A stretch of DNA of 64,000 bases from JAENVU01 sp963756815 (GTDB taxonomy: Bacteria > Actinomycetota > Acidimicrobiia > IMCC26256 > JAENVU01). The position numbers and the translations under genes were made by a program. Positions 9,368-18,267 of this stretch are shown one piece after another. Numbering within the stretch: the stretch's first letter is position 1; each line of letters starts with the position of its first letter. The notes beneath the pieces were generated by a model. It was not told the DNA's origin. It did no database searches and was given only the letters and a program-made list of their open reading frames with translations. The DNA lies in the NCBI GenBank assembly GCA_963756815.1, contig CAVWPR010000005.1, positions 248,001-312,000 of the forward strand, written 5' to 3'.

Positions 9368-9503
9368 TCACTCTGGTCGGCTGCGGTCGGAGTCGGGTGT
9401 TCAGCGCGTGCTGCGTCATCCGACCGCACCCTCCATCACTCTGGTCGGCTGCGGTCGGAGTCGGGTGTTCAGCGCGTGCTGCGTCATCCGACCGCACCCT
9501 CCA
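9368..9503. repeat. 68-bp tandem duplication of the sufB 3' end and sufB-sufD spacer
   Basis: Bases 9368-9435 and 9436-9503 are identical copies of a 68-bp unit, and a diverged third match covers about 9353-9367. Each unit contains a copy of the last codons of sufB (MEGAVG plus stop, minus strand). The duplication therefore lies just past the sufB stop codon and lengthens the sufB-sufD spacer. Origin by slippage or unequal exchange is inferred; a collapse or expansion error in assembly is the alternative. Confidence 0.85.
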
Positions 9504-10890
9504 TGTTCAGCTCGATCAGACGAGAGAGCTCGACTGCGTACTCCATCGGCAGCGTCTTGGTGATCGGCTCGATGAAGCCGTTCACGATCATGGCCGTCGC
9601 CTGCTGCTCGGTGAGCCCGCGGCTCATCAGGTAGAAGAGCTGGTCGTCGCCGACCTTCGAGACGGTGGCCTCGTGACCGATCCGCGCGTCCTGCTCGTCG
9701 ATCTCCATGTACGGGTAGGTGTCCGAGCGGGAGTGGTCGTCGAGGATCAGCGCGTCGCAGCGCACGTGGCTCTTCACGTGGTGCGCACCCTCCTCGACCT
9801 TCACCAGCCCGCGGTACGTGGTCCGGCCGCCGTCCTTCGAGATCGACTTGCTGTCGATGATGGACGTGGTCTCGGGCGCGACGTGGGTCATCTTCGCCCC
9901 CGCGTCCTGGTGCTGGCCCGGGCCCGCGTACGCGACCGAGAGCACCTCGCCGTGCGCCTTCGGTCCGGTCATCACGACGGCGGGGTACTTCATCGTGAGC
10001 TTCGAGCCGAGGTTGCCGTCGATCCACTCGACCGTGGCCTCGGTCTCCGCCCGCGCCCGCTTGGTGACGAGGTTGTAGACGTTCGGCGACCAGTTCTGGA
10101 TCGTCGTGTACCGGATGCGCGCGCCCGGCTTCGCGATCAGCTCGACCACGGCGGAGTGCAGCGAATCGGTGGAGTACACCGGCGCCGAGCAGCCCTCGAC
10201 GTAGTGCACGGACGCACCCTCGTCGGCGATGATCAGCGTCCGCTCGAACTGGCCCGCGTTCTCCGCGTTGATGCGGAAGTACGCCTGCAACGGCATGTCG
10301 ACGTGGACGCCCGGCGGGACGTAGATGAACGAACCGCCTGACCACACCGCCGAGTTCAGCGCCGCGAACTTGTTGTCGCCCGGCGGGATGACCGTGCCGA
10401 AGTGCTCCTTGACGATGTCCGGGTAGTCCTTGAGCGCCTGGTCCATGCTGGTGAAGAGCACACCGAGGCTCTCGAGGTCTTCGCGGTTCTTGTGGTACAC
10501 GACCTCGGACTCGAACTGGGCGGTGACGCCGGCGAGGAACTTGCGCTCGGCCTCGGGGATGCCGAGCTTCTCGTAGGTGTTCTTCATGCTCTCGGGGAGC
10601 ATGTCCCAGTCCGAGACGGACTCACCCTCGGTGGGCTTCAGGTAGTAGTAGATGTCGTCGAAGTCGATGTCGGGCATGTTCTTCGCGAACCAGTCCAGCA
10701 TCGGCTTGCGCTCGAAGCGCTTCAGCGCGTTCAGCCGGAACTCGAGCATCCAGTCCGGCTCGGACTTGTGGTCCGAGATCTCCTGGACCGTCTTGGTGTT
10801 CAGGCCCTTGTGGGGCGTGTAGACGTAGTCGTCGGTCGAGTCGTGCCAGCCCAGCTGGTACTTGCCGAGATCGATGCCTTTGACCGCCAT
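9484..10890 (-). CDS. sufB: SufB, Fe-S assembly scaffold
   Basis: 468-residue scaffold subunit on which clusters are built. Typical SufB sequence throughout: KYQLGWHDS, VYHKNREDLESLGVLFTSMDQAL, FIYVPPGVHVDMPLQAYFRIN, VHYVEGCSAPVYS, TIQNWSPNVYNLVTKRA and the C-terminal EATVSKVGDDQLFYLMSRG. No intein is present. It is the first gene of the leftward operon. ATG 10890 sits about 55 nt downstream of a -10 (TACTAT, minus strand) that overlaps the palindrome shared with the sufC1 promoter. Confidence 0.95.
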   Translation of the reverse strand: MAVKGIDLGKYQLGWHDSTDDYVYTPHKGLNTKTVQEISDHKSEPDWMLEFRLNALKRFERKPMLDWFAKNMPDIDFDDIYYYLKPTEGESVSDWDMLPESMKNTYEKLGIPEAERKFLAGVTAQFESEVVYHKNREDLESLGVLFTSMDQALKDYPDIVKEHFGTVIPPGDNKFAALNSAVWSGGSFIYVPPGVHVDMPLQAYFRINAENAGQFERTLIIADEGASVHYVEGCSAPVYSTDSLHSAVVELIAKPGARIRYTTIQNWSPNVYNLVTKRARAETEATVEWIDGNLGSKLTMKYPAVVMTGPKAHGEVLSVAYAGPGQHQDAGAKMTHVAPETTSIIDSKSISKDGGRTTYRGLVKVEEGAHHVKSHVRCDALILDDHSRSDTYPYMEIDEQDARIGHEATVSKVGDDQLFYLMSRGLTEQQATAMIVNGFIEPITKTLPMEYAVELSRLIELNMEGAVG

Positions 10891-10937
10891 GCGGCGCTCC
10901 GTAGGTCGGGGAGCCGGCCGTGGGGGACGGCCGGGGT

Positions 10938-10958
10938 ATTTCCACTACGGAGATAGTA
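10938..10958 (-). promoter_or_regulatory. Putative SUF operator (ACTA-N6-TAGT) over the sufB promoter
   Basis: On the plus strand ACTA (10944-10947), CGGAGA, TAGT (10954-10957) forms a perfect dyad. On the minus strand TACTAT (10958-10953) is a good -10 that overlaps it, so a bound regulator would block RNA polymerase. The surrounding 18 bases match the site before sufC1 at 15 positions. Regulation by a common Fe-S sensor is inferred. Confidence 0.55.
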
Positions 10959-11018
10959 ACAATCCCGGGACCGACCGGTCATGCCGACCGGCGTCACATT
11001 CGGCGCCTCTGACCGCGC

Positions 11019-14006
11019 TCAGCGCGAGGGACCGAGTGCCTGGGTCCCGGAGGCCTTCGGCCGGGTCGTCGTCGTGCTCGACGTGCTGCTCGTCGACGAG
11101 GAGCTCGGCGCCGTGCCCTGCTCCTGGGCCCGCGCCTTGGCGAGGTCGGTGAGGATGCTGCCGAGCTTCTGGATCTGCTGCTGGTAGCCGGCGAGGTCCT
11201 GGTTCTTGAGCGCGTCCTGCGCCGCGCTGTACGCGGTGTTCGCGTCCTTCAGCAGGCTGTCGACGGTCGAGCGCGCGGTCCCGTTCACCGGCGGCTGCGG
11301 CGCGGTGCCCGTGCCGGTGCCGGTGCCGGTGCCGTCACCCTCGCTCGGCGCGATGCCGTTGAACGCCGGGAACTGGTTCAGCGCGCCGATCAGCGTCCTG
11401 TCGATCGCCGCGGAGCCGTTGTAATAGACGATCACGTCACGGAACGCGGGCTGCTGACCGTTCTCCGACAGCACGTAGACCGGCTGCACGTAGAGCAACG
11501 AGTCCTTGACCGGGATGATCTGGATCGAGCCCTGCACGACGCGCGAGCCCTGCTGGTTGAGCAGCGAGAACTCCTTGCTGATCGCCGCGGTGTTGTTGAT
11601 GGTCCGGAACACCTGCACCGGACCGGCGACGGTCAGACCGGTGGGCATCTCGAGGCTCTCGAGGCGCGGCGCCGCGGCGGGATCGGCGCGGGCGACCATG
11701 AACGACGCGAGCCGGTTCTGGCTGTTGCCCTTGGAGACCGGCACGAACGGCCGGAGGATGAGGAACTCCTCGTTGGTCTGCCCCGGAAGGCGCGTGAGGA
11801 CGTAGAGCGGCTCGATCCGCTTGCCCGACGACGACGCGTTCTGCGGCGCGTTGGTGATCGTGGAGACGTCGTTGGTGGTGCCGGCGCTCGCCGGATCCGC
11901 CGACACCTCCCAGAACGAGGTGCCGCTGAAGAACGTGGTCGGGTTCGTGATGTGGTACTTGCGATACGTGTCGGTCTGGTAGCGGAAGAGGTCCTGCGGG
12001 TATCGCAGGTGGGCGCGCAGGCCCGGGTAGTCCTTGTCCATCTGCGAGAAGTTGCTGAACAGGTCCGGGAACGCGGCGCGGTAGGCCTTGATGATCGGAT
12101 CCGACGGATCGACGACGTAGTACTTGATCGTGCCGTCGTAGGCGTCGACGGTCGCCTTCACCGAGTTGCGGACGTAGTTGAAGCTCTTCCCCGACGCGCC
12201 GCCCTCGTCCGGCGTCTGCGACTGCGAGTACGGGTAGTTGTTGCTCGTCGTCAGGCCGTCGAACACCCAGACGAGCCGGCCGTCGGTGATCACCGGGTAC
12301 GGGTCGCCGTCGAACGTGAGGAACGGCGCCGCCGCCTTCACCCGCTCGGTGATGTCACGACGGAACAGGATCTTCGTGGAGTCCTGGATCTGGCTGGAGA
12401 TCAGCAGGTTCTGGTCGCTGAAGCGCAGGGCGAACGCGGCGCGGCGCAGCCACGACGAGAGGTCCACGCCGTCCGAGCCCTTGTACCGCGAGAAGACGTC
12501 GCGACCCTGCTTGGCGTAGTCGAACTCCGGCTGCTTGGCGCCGGTCAGCGTGTACCCGCCGAGCCGTTCCCCGAAGTACACCTGCGGTCGGTCGAGCGCG
12601 ACCTCCGGCTTGGTGGCCCGTCCCGGGATGTCCGAGAGGAAGAAGTTCGGCTGACCGTCGGAGTCGGCCGCGTTGGCCGGCGAGACCACCGAGCTGAAGC
12701 CGTGGGTGTACACCACGTGACGGTTGACCCAGCTCTGCGACGGCAGGTCGTCGCTGTTGAGCTCGCGTGCGGAGATGAGCACCTGCCGCTGCTGTCCGTC
12801 GATCGTGTACCGGTCCGTGTCCGCATCCGGGAACCGGTAGTAGGTCTGCAGGCTCTGGAAGATCTGGTAGTTGCTGGCGATGACCGACGGGTCCCACAAC
12901 CGGGCGTTGGAGATCGTCTGGCTGTCGTCCTGGAGATCCTGGCCGGTGAGGTTGTTCTTGTAGTCGAAGCGCGAGACCCGGACGTGCTTGGCGTCGAGGC
13001 CGAACGCGTTCCGCGTCGCCTGGATGTTGCGCCCGATGTAGGGCTTCTCCTTGGCGAGCTCGTTCGGCTGCACGAAGAACTGCTGGTAGACGGCCGGGAC
13101 GATCGTGCCGATGACGAGCGACACGAATCCCCACAGGCCGACCGCGATCACCGGGAGCACCCAGCCCCGCCGGAAGATGTTCCACACGAAGAGGCCCGCC
13201 GCCACCACCGAGATGACCATCAGCAGGTTGAGCGCGGGCAGCTGCGCGGCGACGTCGGTCTTGCTCGCGCCCTCCACGACTCCGCGCGTCGAGAAGTTCA
13301 GCTCGTAGCGGGCGAGGAAGTACTGCACCGTCTTCACCAGCGCCATCAAGGCGAGGATCACCGAGAGGTGCGCCTTCACCTGGGGCGTCACCCGCTGGAA
13401 CGGCGTCTGCAACCGGATGCCGCCGTTGAGGTAGTGCGCCAGCGCGGTGATGACGAGGACGACGATCAGGCCCGCGAAGAGCCAGTCGAACACGAACGAC
13501 AGGAACGGGAGCCGGAAGACGTAGAAGCCGACGTCGAGGTGGAACTGCGGGTCCTTGATCCCGAAGTCCTGCGCGTGGGTGAAGAGGATCCAGCGCTGCC
13601 ACTCCCCCGAGACGCTCGCGCCGGCGAGCAGCGCGAAGATCAACGAGACGAGGACTCGGATCCGACCCGAGTACGGCGCGACGGACTGCTGGTACCGGGC
13701 GAGCATCTCGTCCTCGGGACCGAGGGCGCGCGTGCGGGGCGCGATGCGGTCGGCGATGGTGAGGCTCGTCAGCATCATCGCGAAGAAGACGACGGTGAAG
13801 ACGGCCGCCGGTGCGAAGCGGGCCCACAGCAGGCCCCGCCACGTGTTGCCGAAGCCGACCGAGTCGAACCAGAGGTAGTCGGTGTAGAAGCCGGCCAGGC
13901 TCCGCGCCGAGAGGAACAGCGCGATCAGCACCGCCACGACGATGACCATCCATGGCCGGATGCGGAAGCGCCGTTCGCGGTTGCGCCGAACGGGAGGGAC
14001 GCGCAT
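11019..14006 (-). CDS. UPF0182 family membrane protein
   Basis: 995 residues, the expected size for this family, which is common in actinobacteria and cyanobacteria. Several transmembrane helices lie in the first third (WMVIVVAVLIALFLSARSL, VFTVVFFAMMLTSL, GLIVVLVITALAHY and others), after the family motif FYTDYLWFDSVGF. A large hydrophilic, probably extracytoplasmic domain follows (YVVDPSDPIIKAYRAAFPDLF; VYVLTRLPGQTNEEFLILRPFVP). The C-terminus ends in a Gly-Thr repeat and a Ser/Thr-rich tail. The biochemical function is unknown. It is a single-gene unit between sufB and the DivIVA-like gene. Confidence 0.9.
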   Translation of the reverse strand: MRVPPVRRNRERRFRIRPWMVIVVAVLIALFLSARSLAGFYTDYLWFDSVGFGNTWRGLLWARFAPAAVFTVVFFAMMLTSLTIADRIAPRTRALGPEDEMLARYQQSVAPYSGRIRVLVSLIFALLAGASVSGEWQRWILFTHAQDFGIKDPQFHLDVGFYVFRLPFLSFVFDWLFAGLIVVLVITALAHYLNGGIRLQTPFQRVTPQVKAHLSVILALMALVKTVQYFLARYELNFSTRGVVEGASKTDVAAQLPALNLLMVISVVAAGLFVWNIFRRGWVLPVIAVGLWGFVSLVIGTIVPAVYQQFFVQPNELAKEKPYIGRNIQATRNAFGLDAKHVRVSRFDYKNNLTGQDLQDDSQTISNARLWDPSVIASNYQIFQSLQTYYRFPDADTDRYTIDGQQRQVLISARELNSDDLPSQSWVNRHVVYTHGFSSVVSPANAADSDGQPNFFLSDIPGRATKPEVALDRPQVYFGERLGGYTLTGAKQPEFDYAKQGRDVFSRYKGSDGVDLSSWLRRAAFALRFSDQNLLISSQIQDSTKILFRRDITERVKAAAPFLTFDGDPYPVITDGRLVWVFDGLTTSNNYPYSQSQTPDEGGASGKSFNYVRNSVKATVDAYDGTIKYYVVDPSDPIIKAYRAAFPDLFSNFSQMDKDYPGLRAHLRYPQDLFRYQTDTYRKYHITNPTTFFSGTSFWEVSADPASAGTTNDVSTITNAPQNASSSGKRIEPLYVLTRLPGQTNEEFLILRPFVPVSKGNSQNRLASFMVARADPAAAPRLESLEMPTGLTVAGPVQVFRTINNTAAISKEFSLLNQQGSRVVQGSIQIIPVKDSLLYVQPVYVLSENGQQPAFRDVIVYYNGSAAIDRTLIGALNQFPAFNGIAPSEGDGTGTGTGTGTAPQPPVNGTARSTVDSLLKDANTAYSAAQDALKNQDLAGYQQQIQKLGSILTDLAKARAQEQGTAPSSSSTSSTSSTTTTRPKASGTQALGPSR

Positions 14007-14060
14007 TCGCCGGAGCCTAGAAGGCCGCGACCATGCTGCGGGTAGCGGGCTGCCGCGACG

Positions 14061-15927
14061 TCAGGACTGCGGGACGAGCAGGCACCGACATCCCGGGTGG
14101 GCCGGCGGGTGCGGCTGGCCGGTCGGGAAGGCCTCGCCCTTCACCGTCGGCTCGAGCGCGTTGTCGTCGCAATCCGGACACTGTCCCTCGACCGCGGGGA
14201 CCCACCGCAGCGTCGCGCCGCGCGGCGCGGCGTCGTACACGCCGAGCGCCCACGCCGCCGCGAGCGTGTCGCCGACGATGGCGTCGAGCTCCTGACCCTT
14301 GAACTCCCGGTAGCGGGCGCCGAGCCGTTGGGTGATGGAGGCGTCCTCCTCGCCGGCACCGTCGATGGCGTCGACGAGCCGCTCGTGGAGCCGCTCGACC
14401 ATCGTCGCGGCGAGGCCGTCGACCATCGTCGCCGGTGCCGCCGCCGGTGATCGGGCCGCACCGGCCGCGACGCGACCACCCGAGTAGGCGGCATCGACCG
14501 GACCGCGCAGCGTCGCGGCGAGGACGCCCACCTGGGCCGCCGCCGTGGGCAGCACGTCGAGCGCGACGGGACGGCCCTTCACCGTGCGGATCCGGTCGAG
14601 CACGTCGTTCTGCTCGTCCTGCAGGGTCCGCTTGACCTTGCGCCCGAGCTCCCGTTGCAGCGAGCCCAACACCGAGTCGCGTGCGGCACGGGCGTCGTCA
14701 TCGGCGACGTCGGACCCCAGGACCACGACCTCGGCGAGCGCGTCCGCACGCTCGTCCTCGGTGACCCTGGGCTCGTCCCCATGGCCCGTCTGCTCGGACG
14801 CGGCGGGGCGATCGTCGTCCGGCGACGCTCCCGGGCTGCTCGGGCTCCTGCGTCAGATCGATCGACGGCTCCGACTTGGTCGGCACGACGGGTACGGACT
14901 CGGTCGTCTCGGCCGGTTCGGGCTCGGCCGGCGGCTCCGATTCGTCGGCCGGCGCCGGCGCCGGGAGCTCGTCGTCGGCCAGCGTCGGGCCCGAGCTCTG
15001 CTCGCGCAGACGCGCGAACAGCGACTCCACGTCGGCCGAGATCGGCCCCGACTCCCCCGTGAGCTCGCCGGCGAGCGCGGCGAGCTCGCCGTCGACGGGT
15101 GGGACGTCGAGGGCGGGGGGCGGTCCCGCGAGCTCGTGCGCGGCACGCGCCTCCACCTGCACCAGCGCCTCGGTGGCGTCGCCGAGCGTCCGCTTCACGA
15201 CGCGGTACGAGTCGAGGAGCCGGTCGCGACCGGCGCGCAGCTCGTCGATCTGTGCCTGCAGCAGCATCCGGCGCCGGCCGAGATCGGCGAGGATCCGCTC
15301 GCGCACCGCCCGCGCCTCGTTGACCAGCTCGCGACCGGCCTCCTTGGCCGCCTCGATCTCCGCGGCCACCTCGGCGTCGGCACGCTCACGTGCGGCCGTG
15401 AGCTCCGCCTCGGTCGCGGCACGTAGCTCGGCGACCTCCGCCTCGGCCGTCGCCCGTGTCTCGGATGCGAACGCGATCGACTCCTCCTCGCGTGCCGACG
15501 CGGCCGTCTGCGCCGCGTCGCGCATCGCCGCGGCGTCGGCGTCGGCTTCCTCACGGGTCGCCGTCGCCGCCGCGTCCGCCTCGGTCGTGGTCTCCTCGGC
15601 CTGGCGCGTCGCGCGCGTGCGGATCTCCTCGGCCGACTCCTGCGCGGAGCGCAGCACGCGCGCGGTCTCCTCACCGAGCGCGTCGAGCAGGCGGTCCTCG
15701 GTGACGAGGGGCGGGTGCCGGACCTGCTCCTCGAGCTCGGTGATCCGGGCCTCCAGCGCCTCCTCGCGCGCGAGCGCCGTGGCGATCTCGTCGGCGACCC
15801 GCTTCAGGAAGTTGCGCACCTCGAGCTCGCTGACCCCCCGGAAGGCGGCCGCGAACCCGCGGGTCGCCACCTCGTCGGGGGTCAGGCGCGGCATGCTCGC
15901 CGCCGCGCGGCGGTGGACGTCAGCCAC
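14061..15927 (-). CDS. DivIVA-like coiled-coil protein with a phage MuF-like Cys-rich C-terminus; one frameshift
   Basis: About 621 residues once one extra base near 14815-14825 is removed. Residues 10-50 (LTPDEVATRGFAAAFRGV, VRNFLKRVADEI) are a DivIVA/Wag31-type membrane-curvature N-terminus. Residues about 60-270 form a long Ala/Glu coiled coil, and an acidic Pro-rich linker follows. After the shift the frame continues DDRPAASEQTGHGDEPRVTEDE into a C-terminal domain ending in CPDCDDNA, GEAFPTGQPHPPAHPGCRC. That CxxC...PPxHPxCRC pattern is the one found at the end of phage SPP1 gp7/MuF-type head proteins and could bind zinc. Division or polar-growth scaffold is the likely role for the N-terminal part; the C-terminal role is unknown. 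Confidence 0.72.
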
Positions 15928-15974
15928 AGAGCATCCTCGGATCGATCACGACGCACCATGGTATTGGCGGGTCT

Positions 15975-17123
15975 TCACGGTCCCACGGACCGCCCCGACG
16001 TCAGCCGGTGCGAGCAGGGATCGCGAGCCCCGCCGTTCGCTCGGAGCGCGGCGAGGGCGCCGTCGATGTCGGTGACGCCGATGACCTTCATGTCCCCCGC
16101 CTTCGTGCGGGCGTCCCGGACCTCCGCACGCGGCACGATCATCAGTCGAGCCCCCGCGTGACGCGCCGCGACCGCCTTCTGCGGCACGCCGCCCACCTCG
16201 CCGACCCGGCCGGTACCGTCGATCGTGCCCGTCACCGCGACCTTCTTGCCACCGGTGAGATTGCCGGGCGTGAGGTCGTCGATGATCGTCAGCGCGAACG
16301 CGAGCCCACCCGAGGGCCCGCTCACGTCGCCGGTCGCGATCTTGATCTTCACGGGGAGCTCGACCTTCAGGACCACCGTCGTGGCCCCGATCCCCAGGTA
16401 GGGCTTGCCCGCGATCTCGCCGCTCGGCGCCGCCGCGCTGGTGATCGGAACGGTCTCGTCCTGGTCACCCCGTCGCACCACCACCGAGAAGTCGGTGCCG
16501 ACGGGCTCGGCCCGCACGATCGTCCCGACGTCCTCGGTCCGCTTCACGGGCTGTCCGTTGATCGACGTGATGACGTCGCCGACGCGGAGCCCGGCGCGCG
16601 CCGCGGGTGAGTCGGGATACACCTTCTGGATGCCGGCGCCGCTCTCCACCTGCACGTCGTAACCGAGGCGCGTCAGCGCGGCCTGCTGCGCCGCGACCTG
16701 CGACTCGGCCATCGCCTGGACGTCCTGCTTGTCCACCTTCTTCCGCGGCGTCCCGCCGAAGTAGTCGTCCTCGCCCTCGACCTTGCTGTCGTCGTCGAGG
16801 CTGGCCTGGAGGAACCGCCAGACGTTCGGTCGTCCGTTGCTGACGCGTACGGTCAGCAGCAGCAGCGAACCCTTGTGCCGGAACGTCTGCGCGTTCGAGA
16901 TCTTCAGGTAGTCGTCGACGGGCGTGGCGTCACCCGGCGAGAAGATGACGTAGGGCAACGTGATCCTGGCGCCGACCACGCCGACCACCGCGATCAGCAG
17001 CGCCAGCGCCACGACGACCTTGCCGAAGAGCGGACTGCCGGGCTTCTGCGCGGTCGCCTCGGGCGGCCCGGACCGCGGTGCGACGTCGGGGGCCGCGGTC
17101 GGCGGCTCGGGCGGACTGGTCAT
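15975..17123 (-). CDS. YlbL-like PDZ-Lon (S16) membrane protease
   Basis: 382 residues: a cytoplasmic Pro-rich N-terminus, one membrane helix (VVVALALLIAVVGVVGARI), a PDZ domain (VYPDSPAARAGLRVGDVITS) and a C-terminal Lon-like proteolytic domain. The catalytic Ser is in GDVSGPSGGLAFAL and the Lys in GGVPQKAVAARHAG, so the Ser-Lys dyad is intact. Family members act at the outer face of the membrane; Bacillus YlbL affects division control. The substrate here is unknown. The repeats at 17.2-17.4 kb lie immediately upstream of its ATG. Confidence 0.88.
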   Translation of the reverse strand: MTSPPEPPTAAPDVAPRSGPPEATAQKPGSPLFGKVVVALALLIAVVGVVGARITLPYVIFSPGDATPVDDYLKISNAQTFRHKGSLLLLTVRVSNGRPNVWRFLQASLDDDSKVEGEDDYFGGTPRKKVDKQDVQAMAESQVAAQQAALTRLGYDVQVESGAGIQKVYPDSPAARAGLRVGDVITSINGQPVKRTEDVGTIVRAEPVGTDFSVVVRRGDQDETVPITSAAAPSGEIAGKPYLGIGATTVVLKVELPVKIKIATGDVSGPSGGLAFALTIIDDLTPGNLTGGKKVAVTGTIDGTGRVGEVGGVPQKAVAARHAGARLMIVPRAEVRDARTKAGDMKVIGVTDIDGALAALRANGGARDPCSHRLTSGRSVGP

Positions 17124-17186
17124 GAGCGGCGATCAGCCTGCCATGCGCCGGCCCGGCCGTCCCGGCACTCCGAGGCGGCGCTCAGG

Positions 17187-17415
17187 AACGTCCGGGTGCC
17201 CGGCCTCGGGATGCCCCGGACGAACGTCCGGGTGCCTCAGGGTGTGACTGAGGCACGACTCGCGTCGAGCCGGAGTCGAGGACCGCTGGTCGTCCGACGG
17301 ACGACGTCCGGGTGCCTCAGGGTGTGGACTGAGGCACGGCGCACCGCCCATCGAGCCGGAGTCGAGGACCGCTGGTCGTCTCGACCGGACGGACGTCCGG
17401 GTGCCTCAGGGTGTG
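17187..17415. repeat. Degenerate intergenic repeats with hairpins
   Basis: ACGTCCGGGTGCC occurs four times (about 17188, 17224, 17304, 17392); three copies continue as TCAGGGTGTG. Two units also share GAGCCGGAGTCGAGGACCGC, and the spacing between GTGCCTCA copies is 80 and 89 bp. In two copies GTGCCTCA pairs with TGAGGCAC (17232-17256 and 17312-17337) to make 8-bp stems. The array fills the roughly 280 bp between sortase and the PDZ-Lon gene; I see no coding potential in it. The last copy overlaps the sortase stop. It could be a small dispersed repeat or a terminator array. Confidence 0.7.
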
Positions 17416-18110
17416 ACAGGCCGAGGGCGCGTCCGGAGCTCGGCGTGCACGACGAGACGCTCGGCCGAGCTCCCGATCGGGTGACAGGTGAAGATCGTGA
17501 GGGTCCGACCCGGGTGCTGGTCGACGATCCACATCGCAGTGTTCGGGACCACCTCGACGCTCGTGACGGCGTAGTGGTAGCTGCCGGTCGGGTCGGAGAG
17601 CACGATGTCGTCGCCGGCCGCGAGCTCGGCGTTGCGGAGGAACGGCTCGGTGTGGGAAGTGCGGTGACCCGCGAGCACCACGTTCCCCCAACCGCCGAAC
17701 GCCGCGGTCCCGGGCCAGTGCGCCGGCCCCGCGTCGATCACCATCTGCTCGACACCCTCGCGGACCGGCTGGTCGACGCCCGTCTTGGGAATCTGGATCC
17801 GACCGATCTCGACGAGGTCGCGGTGCGCGCCGGGGTCCGGCAGTGCCGCCGGAACGGGGAGCGGCGGCGGGGGCGGCGGGTGCGCCGCGCTCCAGGCCGC
17901 GGCGGCGACGGCCGCGTCGGTCGGTGGGATGACCGCAGGAGCTGCCGCCGCCACCGGTTGGTCGACCGAGACCGCGCGCTGCAGTGGCGCCGCGGTCGAG
18001 GCCGCGCCCGAGACCATCGGGACGACCAGGGCGCTCGCGACTCCGAGCGCGACGAAGACGCCGACGACGACGCGGCGGCGCACCGATCCCAACGATTCAG
18101 CCAATCCCAT
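17406..18110 (-). CDS. Class E-like sortase
   Basis: 234-residue membrane-anchored transpeptidase. The N-terminus has one membrane helix (VVVGVFVALGVASALVVPMV) and then an Ala/Pro-rich linker with HPPPPPPLPVP. The sortase barrel follows: IQIPKTGVDQPV, the catalytic His in VVLAGHRTSH, the catalytic Cys in TLTIFTCHP and the Arg in AERLVVHAEL. It covalently attaches or processes secreted proteins bearing a sorting signal; no such substrate is recognisable in this window. ATG 18110 is the only start that leaves a sensible signal-anchor; upstream codons are low quality. Confidence 0.88.
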   Translation of the reverse strand: MGLAESLGSVRRRVVVGVFVALGVASALVVPMVSGAASTAAPLQRAVSVDQPVAAAAPAVIPPTDAAVAAAAWSAAHPPPPPPLPVPAALPDPGAHRDLVEIGRIQIPKTGVDQPVREGVEQMVIDAGPAHWPGTAAFGGWGNVVLAGHRTSHTEPFLRNAELAAGDDIVLSDPTGSYHYAVTSVEVVPNTAMWIVDQHPGRTLTIFTCHPIGSSAERLVVHAELRTRPRPVTP

Positions 18111-18267
18111 GGGACGCGGGATCGGCAGATCCGGTGCCGACCTGTAGCGTCGACCGATCAGCCCCGGATCACAGGCTCCCGACCCGGTCACGACCGCCGC
18201 GCGCCACGCCGCGACGGGGCAGGACCGGGCCGCGGTCCGGGCGCAACGCGAGGAGCTGTGGGCGGCG

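Noticed and set aside
9416..9505. Small minus-strand reading frame TQHALNTRLRPQPTRV in the sufB-sufD spacer
   Set aside because: It exists only because of the 68-bp duplication of the sufB end and has no ribosome-binding site or family match.
17187..17415. CRISPR array
   Set aside because: Repeats are few, irregular in length and spacing, contain long shared tracts beyond the core, and no cas gene is present.
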